64,000 nucleotides of DNA from NCBI RefSeq assembly GCF_050433385.1, contig NZ_JBNPXI010000013.1, positions 60,716-124,715 of the forward strand, in the 5' to 3' direction. Origin of the DNA: Brassicibacter mesophilus. Its GTDB lineage: Bacteria > Bacillota > Clostridia > Tissierellales > Proteiniboraceae. Positions 50,790 through 59,669 of this stretch are shown here, piece by piece; position 1 is the first letter of the stretch, and the number at the start of each line of letters is the position of its first letter. The notes under the pieces were generated by a model. It ran no database searches. It was not told the DNA's origin and worked only from the letters and a program-made list of their open reading frames with translations. Position numbers and translations under genes: made by a program.

Positions 50790-51873
50790 TTTTGTTGTCC
50801 TCCCTTCGCTTCTTTAGCAAATCAACAAATGCTTCCAACCTAGTTAAATATCCTGCCTCTCCAGTCATTTCATCAACAACTAATGTTAATATAGGTATAT
50901 TAAAGTCTTTTTGAATAGTAGGTAATATACTTTCAGCCACAATTTCAGGCATACAGGTGAGTGGAAGTATTTGAATTACTCCATCATAATTTTCTTTTGC
51001 ATACAGAATAGCACTGCCTATAGTCTCTCTTCCATGTCCGCCAACTAGCGTGCCTAAATATGGCTTTGCTGCCTTAGCTTTCATTTTTTCTTCTTTCATT
51101 CCAAAAGGAGCTGAAAAAATATGATGTTTAGACCATTTACTTGGAGTAAGTGCTTTATCTACCTCAACACCAAAGTGCCCTAGCTTTTTTTCAATTTCTA
51201 AATTTACAAAAGGTTCGATAATTGTATAAATCTCCCCAATAATCCCTATTCTAATAGGATTCCTGTCATGATCTACATCGATGCTATTAATTTTATCAAC
51301 TGTGTTTTTTATTAGTTCTAAAATACCGTCAACACCATGTACATATTCAATATTTTTATAAAATTCATCCATTATTATATCTATTTTATAGCTGTCATAT
51401 GCAATAGCCCTTCTTTTGTTTGACAAATCTACTAGTTCATCAGCCATTTCAAGGACCCTCTGAGCTCTCTTACCACTCCTAACTATCTTATACAAACTCT
51501 TGGTATTTGTAGCTTTCATAATTCTTTTTACTAGTTCCAAAGGCCTTCCATCAGGAGGATCAAATACAATAATGTCTGCATTATAGCCTAGATCATCCAA
51601 TATAGATTTTTCCATTACTGAATAATACCCAAATCTACATGGTCCGCAGCTTCCCGTTATAATTATCGTATCTGCTCCTTTTTCAATACTTTCAATATAA
51701 TTACCTATATTTATTTTAAGTGGTAAACATATAGTTTCAGGAGAATATTTTGTACCTATTTCAAGTGTTCTTTTACTGCATCTAGGAGGTAGAATAACTT
51801 CATTCCCTAAATCCTCAAGCAAAGCCTTAGCAGCAATATATGTATTACCCATGTGTGGAAATGTAATTTTCAT
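50764..51873 (-). CDS. activase-associated protein (COG3581-like, 2-hydroxyacyl-CoA dehydratase-like domain)
   Basis: 369 residues. ITFPHMGNTYIAAKALLEDLG, the Cys-bearing YSPETICLPLKINIGNYIE and ITGSCGPCRFGYYSVME resemble the HgdB/HgdC-associated DUF2229-type proteins; the cysteines could hold a cluster. In many Firmicutes this part is fused with an activase and the next gene's product in a protein of about 1400 residues. Here they are separate but overlapping genes. GGAGGGC ribosome site. The substrate is unknown. Confidence 0.7.
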   Translation of the reverse strand: MKITFPHMGNTYIAAKALLEDLGNEVILPPRCSKRTLEIGTKYSPETICLPLKINIGNYIESIEKGADTIIITGSCGPCRFGYYSVMEKSILDDLGYNADIIVFDPPDGRPLELVKRIMKATNTKSLYKIVRSGKRAQRVLEMADELVDLSNKRRAIAYDSYKIDIIMDEFYKNIEYVHGVDGILELIKNTVDKINSIDVDHDRNPIRIGIIGEIYTIIEPFVNLEIEKKLGHFGVEVDKALTPSKWSKHHIFSAPFGMKEEKMKAKAAKPYLGTLVGGHGRETIGSAILYAKENYDGVIQILPLTCMPEIVAESILPTIQKDFNIPILTLVVDEMTGEAGYLTRLEAFVDLLKKRREDNKIESMLLRG

Positions 51874-52843
51874 TTCTAGCCCTCCATTTAATCATATCAA
51901 TAAAAGCTTCGAGCCTAGTATTTATTCCTGCTTCACCTGTGTGCTCATCTATTGTCATTAAAGTAAATGGAACTTTGAGAGCATTAGCTTTTCTTTGTAC
52001 GATATCTATTAATATTGAGTCAAGTCCACATCCAAAAGAGGACACATAAATAACACCATTTACCTTTTGTGTCTCCATTACGTAAAATGCAGATCCTACT
52101 ATTTTCCTTCCAAAACTCCAAAACATCCTTTTCGGCAGCTGTGATGAAAAGTAATTGATTTTTTGAGTGTCTATCATCTCTGATGTTATAACATTTATAC
52201 CTTTATTTTTAAGCTTACTTAAAAGATTCATACTTATATGCTCATCATATATATTATACGGATGGCCAATGACCATAATACTTAAATCCTTTGCTTGATT
52301 TGTATTTATATCTTTTATTACTTTGTTATACATCTTTATTGCATCAATCGGTATTACTCCTTTGTTTATAAGCTTTGTATAATTTGCATAGTGTTCATAC
52401 GCTCTTTTATATGCCTTTCCTATTTTAAATAGATTAGTTGTAAAGTATTTTCCGGAATCTACAACTGCATTTACTAATTTGAAATTTGAATTTTTCAAAT
52501 TTATTTCTATATCAATTATTGGTGGTAAATCTGATATAGAATTTCTAACCATTTCAGGTAATCCTAAGAATTTAGGACAAATATACTCCTTTTTATATAT
52601 ACTTATAATTTTAGGTATAAAAAGGTAGTCGACTTTATCCTTTAGTTCATTAACATGGCCATGAAAGACCTTAACTGGTAAACAAGCTTCATCAACACAA
52701 GACATGACACCTTGATTTAATATGTTTTTATTTGTCTTAGATGATAATACAACTTCTACATCTAGTTCGTTTAGGAATTCTTTCCACAGCGGATAATAAT
52801 CATAAAAAAGTAATCCTTGTGGAATCCCCACTTTGAATGACAT
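51845..52843 (-). CDS. activase-associated protein (COG3580/DUF2229-like)
   Basis: 332 residues. VGIPQGLLFYDYYPLWKEFL at the start and VMSCVDEACLPVKVFHGHV are typical of the DUF2229 group; FGCGLDSILIDI and LMTIDEHTGEAGINTRLEAF close the protein in the way the paired protein also does (VVDEMTGEAGYLTRLEAFVD), which suggests an ancient duplication. First gene of a three-gene overlapping unit. RBS TAGGAGGG. Members may form a reductase-like complex with the activase; this is inference. Confidence 0.7.
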   Translation of the reverse strand: MSFKVGIPQGLLFYDYYPLWKEFLNELDVEVVLSSKTNKNILNQGVMSCVDEACLPVKVFHGHVNELKDKVDYLFIPKIISIYKKEYICPKFLGLPEMVRNSISDLPPIIDIEINLKNSNFKLVNAVVDSGKYFTTNLFKIGKAYKRAYEHYANYTKLINKGVIPIDAIKMYNKVIKDINTNQAKDLSIMVIGHPYNIYDEHISMNLLSKLKNKGINVITSEMIDTQKINYFSSQLPKRMFWSFGRKIVGSAFYVMETQKVNGVIYVSSFGCGLDSILIDIVQRKANALKVPFTLMTIDEHTGEAGINTRLEAFIDMIKWRARNENYISTHG

Positions 52844-52906
52844 GCTATCCCTCCTATCTCACCTATATATTATTGTCAGGTTTTCTCAATAATATAACCA
52901 CAAATA

Positions 52907-52933
52907 GAAAAACGACCAAATTTGGTCGTTTTA
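52907..52933 (-). terminator. intrinsic terminator of the nucleoid-associated-protein unit
   Basis: A 24-bp perfect palindrome AAAACGACCAAA/TTTGGTCGTTTT (52909-52932), T-run on the minus strand, overlapping the stop codon. Confidence 0.8.
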
Positions 52934-53950
52934 TCTGTCAACAATCTTATTAATATTTTTAATGAGTATTGATATAGTACCATCTGGATTATTAATAAAC
53001 TCTAACACATCTTTGTTGTTACAATAGTCAATAGGTAATTTTATCTCAATACCAGTATCTGTTTTAATTCTCTGTTTTGTAAATGCTTTTTCTCCTAATT
53101 CTTTCTTTAGTTCAATCTTCTTATCATCAAAACCAGCTTTCTGTATGTGCTGTACATAAGTATTTTTCATTTCAGGATTGCCTTTGAAAACATCCTGCGC
53201 AACCTGCTCTACATCAATTACTCCACTTTCTTCTATACTATCCTTAACTGCTTTTTTTATATCTCCTAGCTTAGCTACATCGCTATCAAAGTATTCTTTA
53301 TTAAATTTTTGATTAGCTTTATTAAATGCTCTTACCTTCTCCTTATCAGAAATCTTACATCTACATTCTAAAAACATATTTGAAAAATAGTACTGCTTTT
53401 CACCATTAATTTCAACTTTTTTTTCGACTACAATCATACTAAAGTCATCAAGATTTATAAATGCGCATTCATCTAATCTACTACTGTCATTTGGAAGAGC
53501 TGTTCTTTGCTTTAAAATTGTATTTACTCTTGTAGAATCATCATATTCAACATAATGAATGAACGATGTTCTGTAGTTAAACTTAAGTATTCCTAAGTAA
53601 GGTGCTTCATTTAGTTCAAATAATACACATATCAAATCAGCAGATGACACTTCAGGATTTGATAGTACGATGTCATAAAGCCTGTTTGCTACTTCATTAG
53701 ATACATTGACAAATTCAGTATCAGTAGCATTTATTTTTTCACATAGTTGTTTCAATGCACTTCCTTCTTCATTAAAGCAAGCTTTTTTTAAAGAGCTGTC
53801 TTCAAGTGCTTTAGATATATGTTTCTGAAGAAATTCTATTATTTCAGATTTATCTAATGGATGCTCTTTTTCTGAAAGTATAGGCATTTGTGCATCTTTA
53901 TCTAGTATGTGTAGTATCACTTTATTGATTCTTAAACTTATTTCACTCAT
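52931..53950 (-). CDS. nucleoid-associated protein, 37-kDa NdpA/YejK-like family
   Basis: 339 residues, no signal. Family features: ISLRINKVILHILDK near the N-terminus, DLICVLFELNEAPYLGILKF, RTSFIHYVEYDD, ALPNDSSRLDECAFINLDDF, and FLECRCKISDKEKVRAFNK. The C-terminal part includes a Lys-rich segment and ends INNPDGTISILIKNI. Such proteins associate with the nucleoid; some neighbour defence genes. RBS AGGAGTAGAGGATAAG. It follows a 488-residue unknown protein by 2 nt, so they are co-expressed. Confidence 0.78.
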   Translation of the reverse strand: MSEISLRINKVILHILDKDAQMPILSEKEHPLDKSEIIEFLQKHISKALEDSSLKKACFNEEGSALKQLCEKINATDTEFVNVSNEVANRLYDIVLSNPEVSSADLICVLFELNEAPYLGILKFNYRTSFIHYVEYDDSTRVNTILKQRTALPNDSSRLDECAFINLDDFSMIVVEKKVEINGEKQYYFSNMFLECRCKISDKEKVRAFNKANQKFNKEYFDSDVAKLGDIKKAVKDSIEESGVIDVEQVAQDVFKGNPEMKNTYVQHIQKAGFDDKKIELKKELGEKAFTKQRIKTDTGIEIKLPIDYCNNKDVLEFINNPDGTISILIKNINKIVDR

Positions 53951-53952
53951 TC

Positions 53953-55419
53953 TTATCCTCTACTCCTGTTAGCTCTATAGCTTTGCATTATTTCATTTAT
54001 CTTATTGATTAAAGCAAATTGCTCTGATTTATCTGAAGTCATTTCAATGCTATTAGATAAATAATTAAAGAACTCGTCAGGATTTTCGAATGGGAAATCA
54101 GTTAATGATAGTAATCTTCTCATTCTAGCTTTTCTTTTAACATTATCCATATCCTTAATATTTCTGTCTAAAAACTGAATTAGATTATTTATTGCTTGAT
54201 CAAGGTAATCATTTTCTACAGAATTATTCTGTTCAATTATTGAAAATTCTTCTTTTTCTAATGCGTAATCATTCAAATAAGCTAAAGCATATTGAGTAGT
54301 CATTAACTTGCTTTTCGTAGACTCATTTATATCCATTTTTCTCTTGAAGCTCTCTATGCTTAACTCTTGAAGCTTAATATTTTTATCATTAAAATCAATC
54401 TCTACATCTTTTGTAAATTTATTAAGTAATTCAAGTACATTTTTCTTATTTTGATGGTTGTTGTTTTGGTTATAATTTTCCCAAGCAGTTATTGCATCTT
54501 GAACTTTCTGCTGCATATTATCATCTAGCATACTGTCTTTTAAAAGGTTAACAACAATTATTTTATTCACTATGATACCATAATCCATTATAATATTTGC
54601 TATTCTACCCATTTCAAGTATTGTATCATATGATTTTTTATAGAGATTCTTTATCTCATCATTTGTGGCATCAGTAAATACATAGTTTTTGCATTCTTGC
54701 GAAACTAAAAAATATTTGTTGAAATAAAGTCCATATTCAGATTCTAATGAACCATTAAACACTGCTCTGTATCTTTTTAGTATAGTTTCTATTTTCCCTT
54801 TGTCACTATTGTATAAGGACTTTTTAAGTGCTTTTGATAAAATATCGTAATACTTTGTTTTTGTAACTCTAACCGGAATTACACTAGTTATACTCATAAC
54901 TTTCTCCTTTAGCAGGTGCGTATCTTCCATTAAGAAATTAGACACGCTGTTATAAAAATTAGTAACATCAATATCTTTTGGACTTATATATTTATTTTTA
55001 ACTGTATCCTTGTATATAATATCACCAGATATTTCACCTACAACTGATATTTCAGTTGAATAAGCTGATATACTTTTTAGCAGCTTTATAATTTCCTTTC
55101 TTAATGCCTTGTAATATTCTAAACCTATATTATCATTCAAATTTTTTATATCTTTCAACATATCTAACTTTATCACTCTATCCTCAAGCTTGCTTAAGAT
55201 ATCTTTAAAACGCTTATCCTCTTTCTCCAGTTCAGAAATCAAGTCACTTTCTTTAATAATTTTTTCTCTTAGCTTTATATTATTTAGTAATGCATCTGCA
55301 AAAGCCGTAAATGCTATATTTCTTATTTGAAGTTCATTAATATCTTTTATAGCTACCATTAACTGGTCATCAGATAGGTTACTCATTCCTTGGTTATTCA
55401 TTACAAAATCTTTTTCCAT
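53953..55419 (-). CDS. uncharacterised 488-residue helical protein, partner of the nucleoid-associated protein
   Basis: The protein is hydrophilic and almost entirely helical, with likely coiled-coil parts (LISELEKEDKRFKDILSKLE near residue 60). No membrane helix or Cys-based motif. A central segment SGDIIYKDTVKNKYISPKDI looks beta-rich. I recognise no family. The start follows AAGGGAGATAAC. Strict adjacency to the NdpA-like gene (2 nt) and a common terminator suggest a two-gene unit. Possible roles: a scaffold or large helical partner on DNA. No nuclease, helicase or kinase motifs are apparent, so a defence function is not supported by sequence. Confidence 0.6.
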   Translation of the reverse strand: MEKDFVMNNQGMSNLSDDQLMVAIKDINELQIRNIAFTAFADALLNNIKLREKIIKESDLISELEKEDKRFKDILSKLEDRVIKLDMLKDIKNLNDNIGLEYYKALRKEIIKLLKSISAYSTEISVVGEISGDIIYKDTVKNKYISPKDIDVTNFYNSVSNFLMEDTHLLKEKVMSITSVIPVRVTKTKYYDILSKALKKSLYNSDKGKIETILKRYRAVFNGSLESEYGLYFNKYFLVSQECKNYVFTDATNDEIKNLYKKSYDTILEMGRIANIIMDYGIIVNKIIVVNLLKDSMLDDNMQQKVQDAITAWENYNQNNNHQNKKNVLELLNKFTKDVEIDFNDKNIKLQELSIESFKRKMDINESTKSKLMTTQYALAYLNDYALEKEEFSIIEQNNSVENDYLDQAINNLIQFLDRNIKDMDNVKRKARMRRLLSLTDFPFENPDEFFNYLSNSIEMTSDKSEQFALINKINEIMQSYRANRSRG

Positions 55420-55484
55420 AGTTATCTCCCTTCAAAATAGTGTCATATATAGTGTACTATTGTACCATGTCTTTTTCAAATATT

Positions 55485-55511
55485 AAAAGTGGCTAGATAA
55501 AAGCCACTTTT
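55485..55511 (-). terminator. intrinsic terminator after glnA
   Basis: Stem AAAAGTGGCT/AGCCACTTTT (55485-55494, 55502-55511), 7-nt loop. The T-run after it on the minus strand is partly inside the stem. Confidence 0.65.
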
Positions 55512-55583
55512 AGACAATACTATTATACCCTAAAAAGACACGTCTAGGCTATTTGAATTCTATTTTAATGTGTATTTTTAAGA

Positions 55584-57014
55584 CTATATGTCATAGTATA
55601 ACTCAAATTCTTTTGGATGAGGTATTATATTTACCTTTTTTGCTTCATTTTTTATCCTGTTTATTTGATTAGTTATTATCTCACGAGTAAAAACTCCACC
55701 TGTTAAAAGAAATTCATAATCATTTTCAAGTGCATCTGCAGCTTCTTCTAGCGATTTTGGCAACGCTTTTATTTTTGATTTTTCTTCTTCAGGAAGATCA
55801 AACACATTCACATCATAAGGCCCAAAACCTTCTTTTGTAGGATCTATTTTATTTACTATACCATCAAGTCCTGCCATCAAAAGTGCAGAAAATGCTAAAT
55901 ATGGATTTGCAGTTGCATCAGACGGTCTAAACTCGAATCTCTTATCTTCAGGTTTTCGTGCATAGCCTGGTATTCTTATTACTGAACTTCTGTTAGCCGT
56001 AGCAAAACAAATGCTAACAGGTGCTTCAAACCCAGGTACTAGCCTCTTATATGAGTTTGTACTAGGATTAGTAAATGCTAAAAGTGCAGGAGCGTGTTTC
56101 AATACTCCACCAATATAATACATAGCTTCTTTACTTAGTCCTGAGTAACCATTTTCGTCGTAAAATACAGGAGTGCCCTCTTTGAATAACTGCATATGAA
56201 CATGCATCCCGCTTCCAGCTTCACCAAACAGAGGTTTAGGCATAAATGTTGCTGTTTTTCCTCTATGGATAGCTAAATTTTTAATGATATATTTCATAAC
56301 TAATGTATTATCAGACATCTTTAATAAGTCACCTGATTCGACCTCTATTTCTAACTGTCCAGCTCCACCAACTTCGTGATGATGGTACTTCACCTTGATT
56401 CCCATATCTTCAAGCATTGTAACCATTTCAGATCTCAAATCATTTGTTATATCATTAGGGATGTCCACATGATAACCGTTTTGTAGTCCGACCTTATACC
56501 CCAGGTTTTGATATTCTTTCTCTGAAGCATTCCAATAAGCCTGTTGGCTATCAATCATCACTTCCTGATAATGACCTCTTGTATCATATGAAACATGATC
56601 AAAAACATAGAATTCGAGCTCTGGCCCAATAATATATTCATCTGCAATCCCTGTTTCCTTCAAATATCTTTCTGCTTTTTCTACTATGTATCTAGGATCC
56701 CCTTCAAATCTCGTAATTTCATTTCCCAACTCATAAATATCAGCTAACATAGTTACTGTTGGAACTTTACAGAATGGATCAATAAAGGCTGTTGTGATAT
56801 CAGGTTTAAACACCATATCTGACTTCTCAACAGTCAAAAAGCCGTAGCTTGAACCATCAAATCCAATCCCTTTAACCATTATTTTCTCATCAAACCTCTC
56901 TACAGGTATTGATAAGTGATGCCATCTCCCTGATAAATCCCCAACTTTGAAATCAATGATCTTTATGTTTTCATTTTGACAAAAACTTTTAACCTCGTCA
57001 ATATTACTAAACAT
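55584..57014 (-). CDS. glnA: glutamine synthetase type I
   Basis: 476 residues. DFKVGDLSGRWHHLSIP opens a GS beta-grasp domain; GFDGSSYGFLTVEKSDMVFKPD, EFYVFDHV, GYHVDIPNDITNDLR and the metal/ATP site AGSGMHVHMQLFKEG (His, Glu ligands) follow, with RIPGYARKPEDKRFEFRPSD as the substrate loop. It makes glutamine from glutamate and ammonia. The typical GSI-beta adenylylation tyrosine motif is not recognised; clostridial forms are usually feedback-controlled. The ATG at 57014 follows GGAGGGGG; a reading to 57041 passes over it. Consensus promoter at 57048-57076. Confidence 0.93.
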   Translation of the reverse strand: MFSNIDEVKSFCQNENIKIIDFKVGDLSGRWHHLSIPVERFDEKIMVKGIGFDGSSYGFLTVEKSDMVFKPDITTAFIDPFCKVPTVTMLADIYELGNEITRFEGDPRYIVEKAERYLKETGIADEYIIGPELEFYVFDHVSYDTRGHYQEVMIDSQQAYWNASEKEYQNLGYKVGLQNGYHVDIPNDITNDLRSEMVTMLEDMGIKVKYHHHEVGGAGQLEIEVESGDLLKMSDNTLVMKYIIKNLAIHRGKTATFMPKPLFGEAGSGMHVHMQLFKEGTPVFYDENGYSGLSKEAMYYIGGVLKHAPALLAFTNPSTNSYKRLVPGFEAPVSICFATANRSSVIRIPGYARKPEDKRFEFRPSDATANPYLAFSALLMAGLDGIVNKIDPTKEGFGPYDVNVFDLPEEEKSKIKALPKSLEEAADALENDYEFLLTGGVFTREIITNQINRIKNEAKKVNIIPHPKEFELYYDI

Positions 57015-57047
57015 AGTGTCCCCCTCCTTCCAAGTTTTCACAACTTA

Positions 57048-57076
57048 ATAATATGCTAACGTTAAAAATTTGTCAA
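57048..57076 (-). promoter_or_regulatory. sigma-A promoter of glnA
   Basis: Minus strand TTGACA (57071-57076), 17-nt spacer, TATTAT (57048-57053), 34 nt before the start codon. The spacer contains the palindrome AACGTT (57058-57063). Confidence 0.75.
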
Positions 57077-57080
57077 CGTA

Positions 57081-57485
57081 CTAGTTATTATATTTTTCTT
57101 TATATTTTTCTATTGCCTCTTTTAAATAGTATATCTTCTCGTATTTATCTGCTTTATCTGCATCTACCCATTCATAGTCAATGTTTTCACTGTTTATAGA
57201 AACTGAGCCAGAAACATAGTTACATATATATACAATCGTTATATATTGATTTCTTTTTACTTTATTTACTCCCGAGCTAATGCTTAAAATATCCAATATT
57301 TCTATTTTAAGAGATGTTTCTTCATATACTTCCCTTACTAATGCATTTTCAGGCTGTTCTCCAAACTCCATCTTACCTCCTGGTATATCCCATGTTCCAC
57401 CAGCAAAGCTTGAACCAAGTTTTCTTTTTAACATAAGTAGCTTATTATCTTTAAATATCAAAGCTTTAGTCAGTACTCTAAACAT
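57081..57485 (-). CDS. Nudix hydrolase
   Basis: 134 residues with a complete Nudix box: GGKMEFGEQPENALVREVYEETSL, that is G-x5-E-x7-REVYEE-x-S-L. LTKALIFKDNKLLMLKRK precedes it. The enzyme hydrolyses an X-linked nucleoside diphosphate; it probably cleans up oxidised or unusual nucleotides. The ATG at 57485 is 6 nt after AAGGGAAG; a reading from 57524 has poorer signals. It follows the SLH-protein gene closely. Confidence 0.85.
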   Translation of the reverse strand: MFRVLTKALIFKDNKLLMLKRKLGSSFAGGTWDIPGGKMEFGEQPENALVREVYEETSLKIEILDILSISSGVNKVKRNQYITIVYICNYVSGSVSINSENIDYEWVDADKADKYEKIYYLKEAIEKYKEKYNN

Positions 57486-57529
57486 GAGTATCTTCCCTTC
57501 ATTCTTCATCATATAGTTATTCATAATCT

Positions 57530-58990
57530 CTAGTTATTTTGATATATTTTTTTCTGCAAAAGTACCTCTTTTATTGCACCTGTGAATTGCTTGTCGGTTT
57601 GAGTTCTATTCTGAAAATACTGGACATTATTTTTCACAGCTTGCCATCCTTCTCTTAGAGTTGCTTCAGCACCTTTTAAGTTGTTATCTAACAAATAAAT
57701 ATACGCTTTGTTCATAAAAAACTTTTTCTGTGTTTCAAAGCTAGCTCCTTCTAAATCTATATCGTATATTTTAATTGCTTTTTCAAACTGACTTTGATAT
57801 GCCAATATTTCAGATGTCATATATAACGAATTATACTTATATACATTATTAGTAGCATTATTGGTCCATTTATTTAGTCCCTCTAATATCAAATTTTTAT
57901 CTTCTCCTAGGCTAATAGCCTCCCTAAATACTAACATTAATTCACTGTCTTCAATAATTGTACCATCAAGATATGATTTAATCATTTCTCTAATTAGTTT
58001 ATCCTTGTCTGTAGTATTCATTTTATCATATTTAACTAAGTAATAATTCACTCCAATTTTATTCCAGTATTCTGATTTCTTTAATTTCTTTAGTGTTTCA
58101 ACTGGATTTGAATCATATAAGTGCTTCTCTTCATATGGTATAGTTCCCACAATAGATTCGTATTCCAATGTTTCTATAGCTCTTTTATATAATAAATCAT
58201 TCTCTTCTAATTTTCTCGAATTGTATTCTCCAAAAAGAGGATATGTAGACACATCAGGAGACTCAACTAACTGAATTCCATTTAAATACAGGGTATTAGC
58301 ATATTCCATATCATCAAATATTCTTTTTATAATTGTCGCTGCTTCTCCTCTTGTAATACCGTTCTTAGGCTTAAAGGTATTATCGGCATACCCCTCGATT
58401 ATCCCATTATTAGCTAATTGATAAATTTGTTCTTTATATAAATAATTATCATTTATATCTGAAAACTCCTTGCTTTCATCTTCAGCAGCGGGAGTTATAA
58501 AGAAATATGATACCATCACAGCTTCTTCTCTAGTTATATCTTTGTTTGGTTCAAATTTATCACCTGGAAAAATATTATTAAATTTCATTTCTCCGTTAAT
58601 ATTATTAATAAACATAGCTACTTCTCGAATATCTTTATATCCCCAAAATGAGTCGCTCATATCTTTATAGTTTAATAGCCTTGCATTATCAGTAGTTTCC
58701 ATAGTACTATCTAACATAAGTTTACTTTTCTTATCATTAATAACACCTTGACTCTTTGCAACTCTGCAAAGTATTGAAATGTATTCACTTCTACTAATAC
58801 TGTCATTAGGCTTAAATGTTCCATCTTCATACCCATTAAACAAGCTTACTTTATTCGTCCCCCAAATTATTGCTTCTTCAGCCCAATGTCCATAAGTATC
58901 AAAAAAATATCTGTTAGCTAAAGCTGTTTCAAAGTTGAAAAATGTAATAACATACACTACTAAAAAAACGACCAAGTATTTTCTCTTCAT
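57530..58990 (-). CDS. SLH-domain surface protein with helical repeat C-terminus
   Basis: 486 residues. Signal peptide (YLVVFLVVYVITFFNFETALA), then three SLH domains: residues about 28-78 (TYGHWAEEAIIWGTNKVSLF, then GYEDGTFKPNDSISRSEYIS), about 110-165 and about 180-235 (EFSDINDNYLYKEQIYQLAN, then ITRGEAATIIKRIF). The last 220 residues are helical with TPR-like content (LAYQSQFEKAIKIYDIDLEG, FMNKAYIYLLDNNLKGAEAT). It should attach to the cell wall by SLH and perhaps bind other surface proteins by its C-terminus. AAAGGAGG ribosome site. Confidence 0.85.
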   Translation of the reverse strand: MKRKYLVVFLVVYVITFFNFETALANRYFFDTYGHWAEEAIIWGTNKVSLFNGYEDGTFKPNDSISRSEYISILCRVAKSQGVINDKKSKLMLDSTMETTDNARLLNYKDMSDSFWGYKDIREVAMFINNINGEMKFNNIFPGDKFEPNKDITREEAVMVSYFFITPAAEDESKEFSDINDNYLYKEQIYQLANNGIIEGYADNTFKPKNGITRGEAATIIKRIFDDMEYANTLYLNGIQLVESPDVSTYPLFGEYNSRKLEENDLLYKRAIETLEYESIVGTIPYEEKHLYDSNPVETLKKLKKSEYWNKIGVNYYLVKYDKMNTTDKDKLIREMIKSYLDGTIIEDSELMLVFREAISLGEDKNLILEGLNKWTNNATNNVYKYNSLYMTSEILAYQSQFEKAIKIYDIDLEGASFETQKKFFMNKAYIYLLDNNLKGAEATLREGWQAVKNNVQYFQNRTQTDKQFTGAIKEVLLQKKIYQNN

Positions 58991-59053
58991 AAAAAGTCCT
59001 CCTTTAAGCTTGTACCTAAGTATTTAGACGTAAAGCAGAGAAAAAAAGTTCCA

Positions 59054-59617
59054 TTAACTGTTACTTTCTTTGTATTCATCTAAAATACCTATTAATAATA
59101 TTCTTATCCCAAATCTGTAAAGAATATCTAGGACAAACGTCCTTAGTTGTTCCACATTCTCGATTCTAGGATGTAGTCCAATATCCATCCTTGCCATCAT
59201 ATCATTTATATGATGATTAAGATATAAGTCATAATACCTTAAAGATATTGCCTTAGCAACATCAACATACTCATCTCTTAAAATATATTCGACAGGCATT
59301 TCGGAATTACTGGTGTAATCATTTAATTGTAATATGACATTAATATAGTTTTCCTGTTTTTGAATGCTTCTGCCCTTTTTATACATACTCCAAGCAAGTC
59401 CTAAATACATAGTACAAAAAATTCTAAGAAAGCTAACATCAAAAACTATACCTATTTCTTCAGATACCTTTATATCATTTTTAATCAGCTCTATAATTTG
59501 CATAACTGATTTTGTGCTAAAGTTGTTAAATATCAACATTATATCATTTTCAAATCTATCTAAGCAAATTTTACCAGCAAGTTCAACTTTATAATCTGAC
59601 AACTGAACTATTCCCAT
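59054..59617 (-). CDS. uncharacterised 187-residue protein
   Basis: Mostly helical, no signal. Segments ICLDRFENDIMLIFNNFSTK and FLRIFCTMYLGLAWSMYKKG and the C-terminal FVLDILYRFGIRILLIGILD are hydrophobic but not clear membrane helices. No family recognised. The ATG at 59617 lies 8 nt after AAGGGTGT; a GTG at 59629 overlaps that site. It is 52 nt from the DNA methyltransferase gene on the same strand and may be co-transcribed with it. Nothing connects it to restriction. Confidence 0.5.
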   Translation of the reverse strand: MGIVQLSDYKVELAGKICLDRFENDIMLIFNNFSTKSVMQIIELIKNDIKVSEEIGIVFDVSFLRIFCTMYLGLAWSMYKKGRSIQKQENYINVILQLNDYTSNSEMPVEYILRDEYVDVAKAISLRYYDLYLNHHINDMMARMDIGLHPRIENVEQLRTFVLDILYRFGIRILLIGILDEYKESNS

Positions 59618-59669
59618 ATAAAAATACACCCTTTTGAAGATAAATTCTTACAATTAATTTTTTCTTATA

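Noticed and set aside
52931..55419. Calling the NdpA-like unit a defence system
   Set aside because: No nuclease, NTPase, protease or membrane effector motif is seen in either protein.
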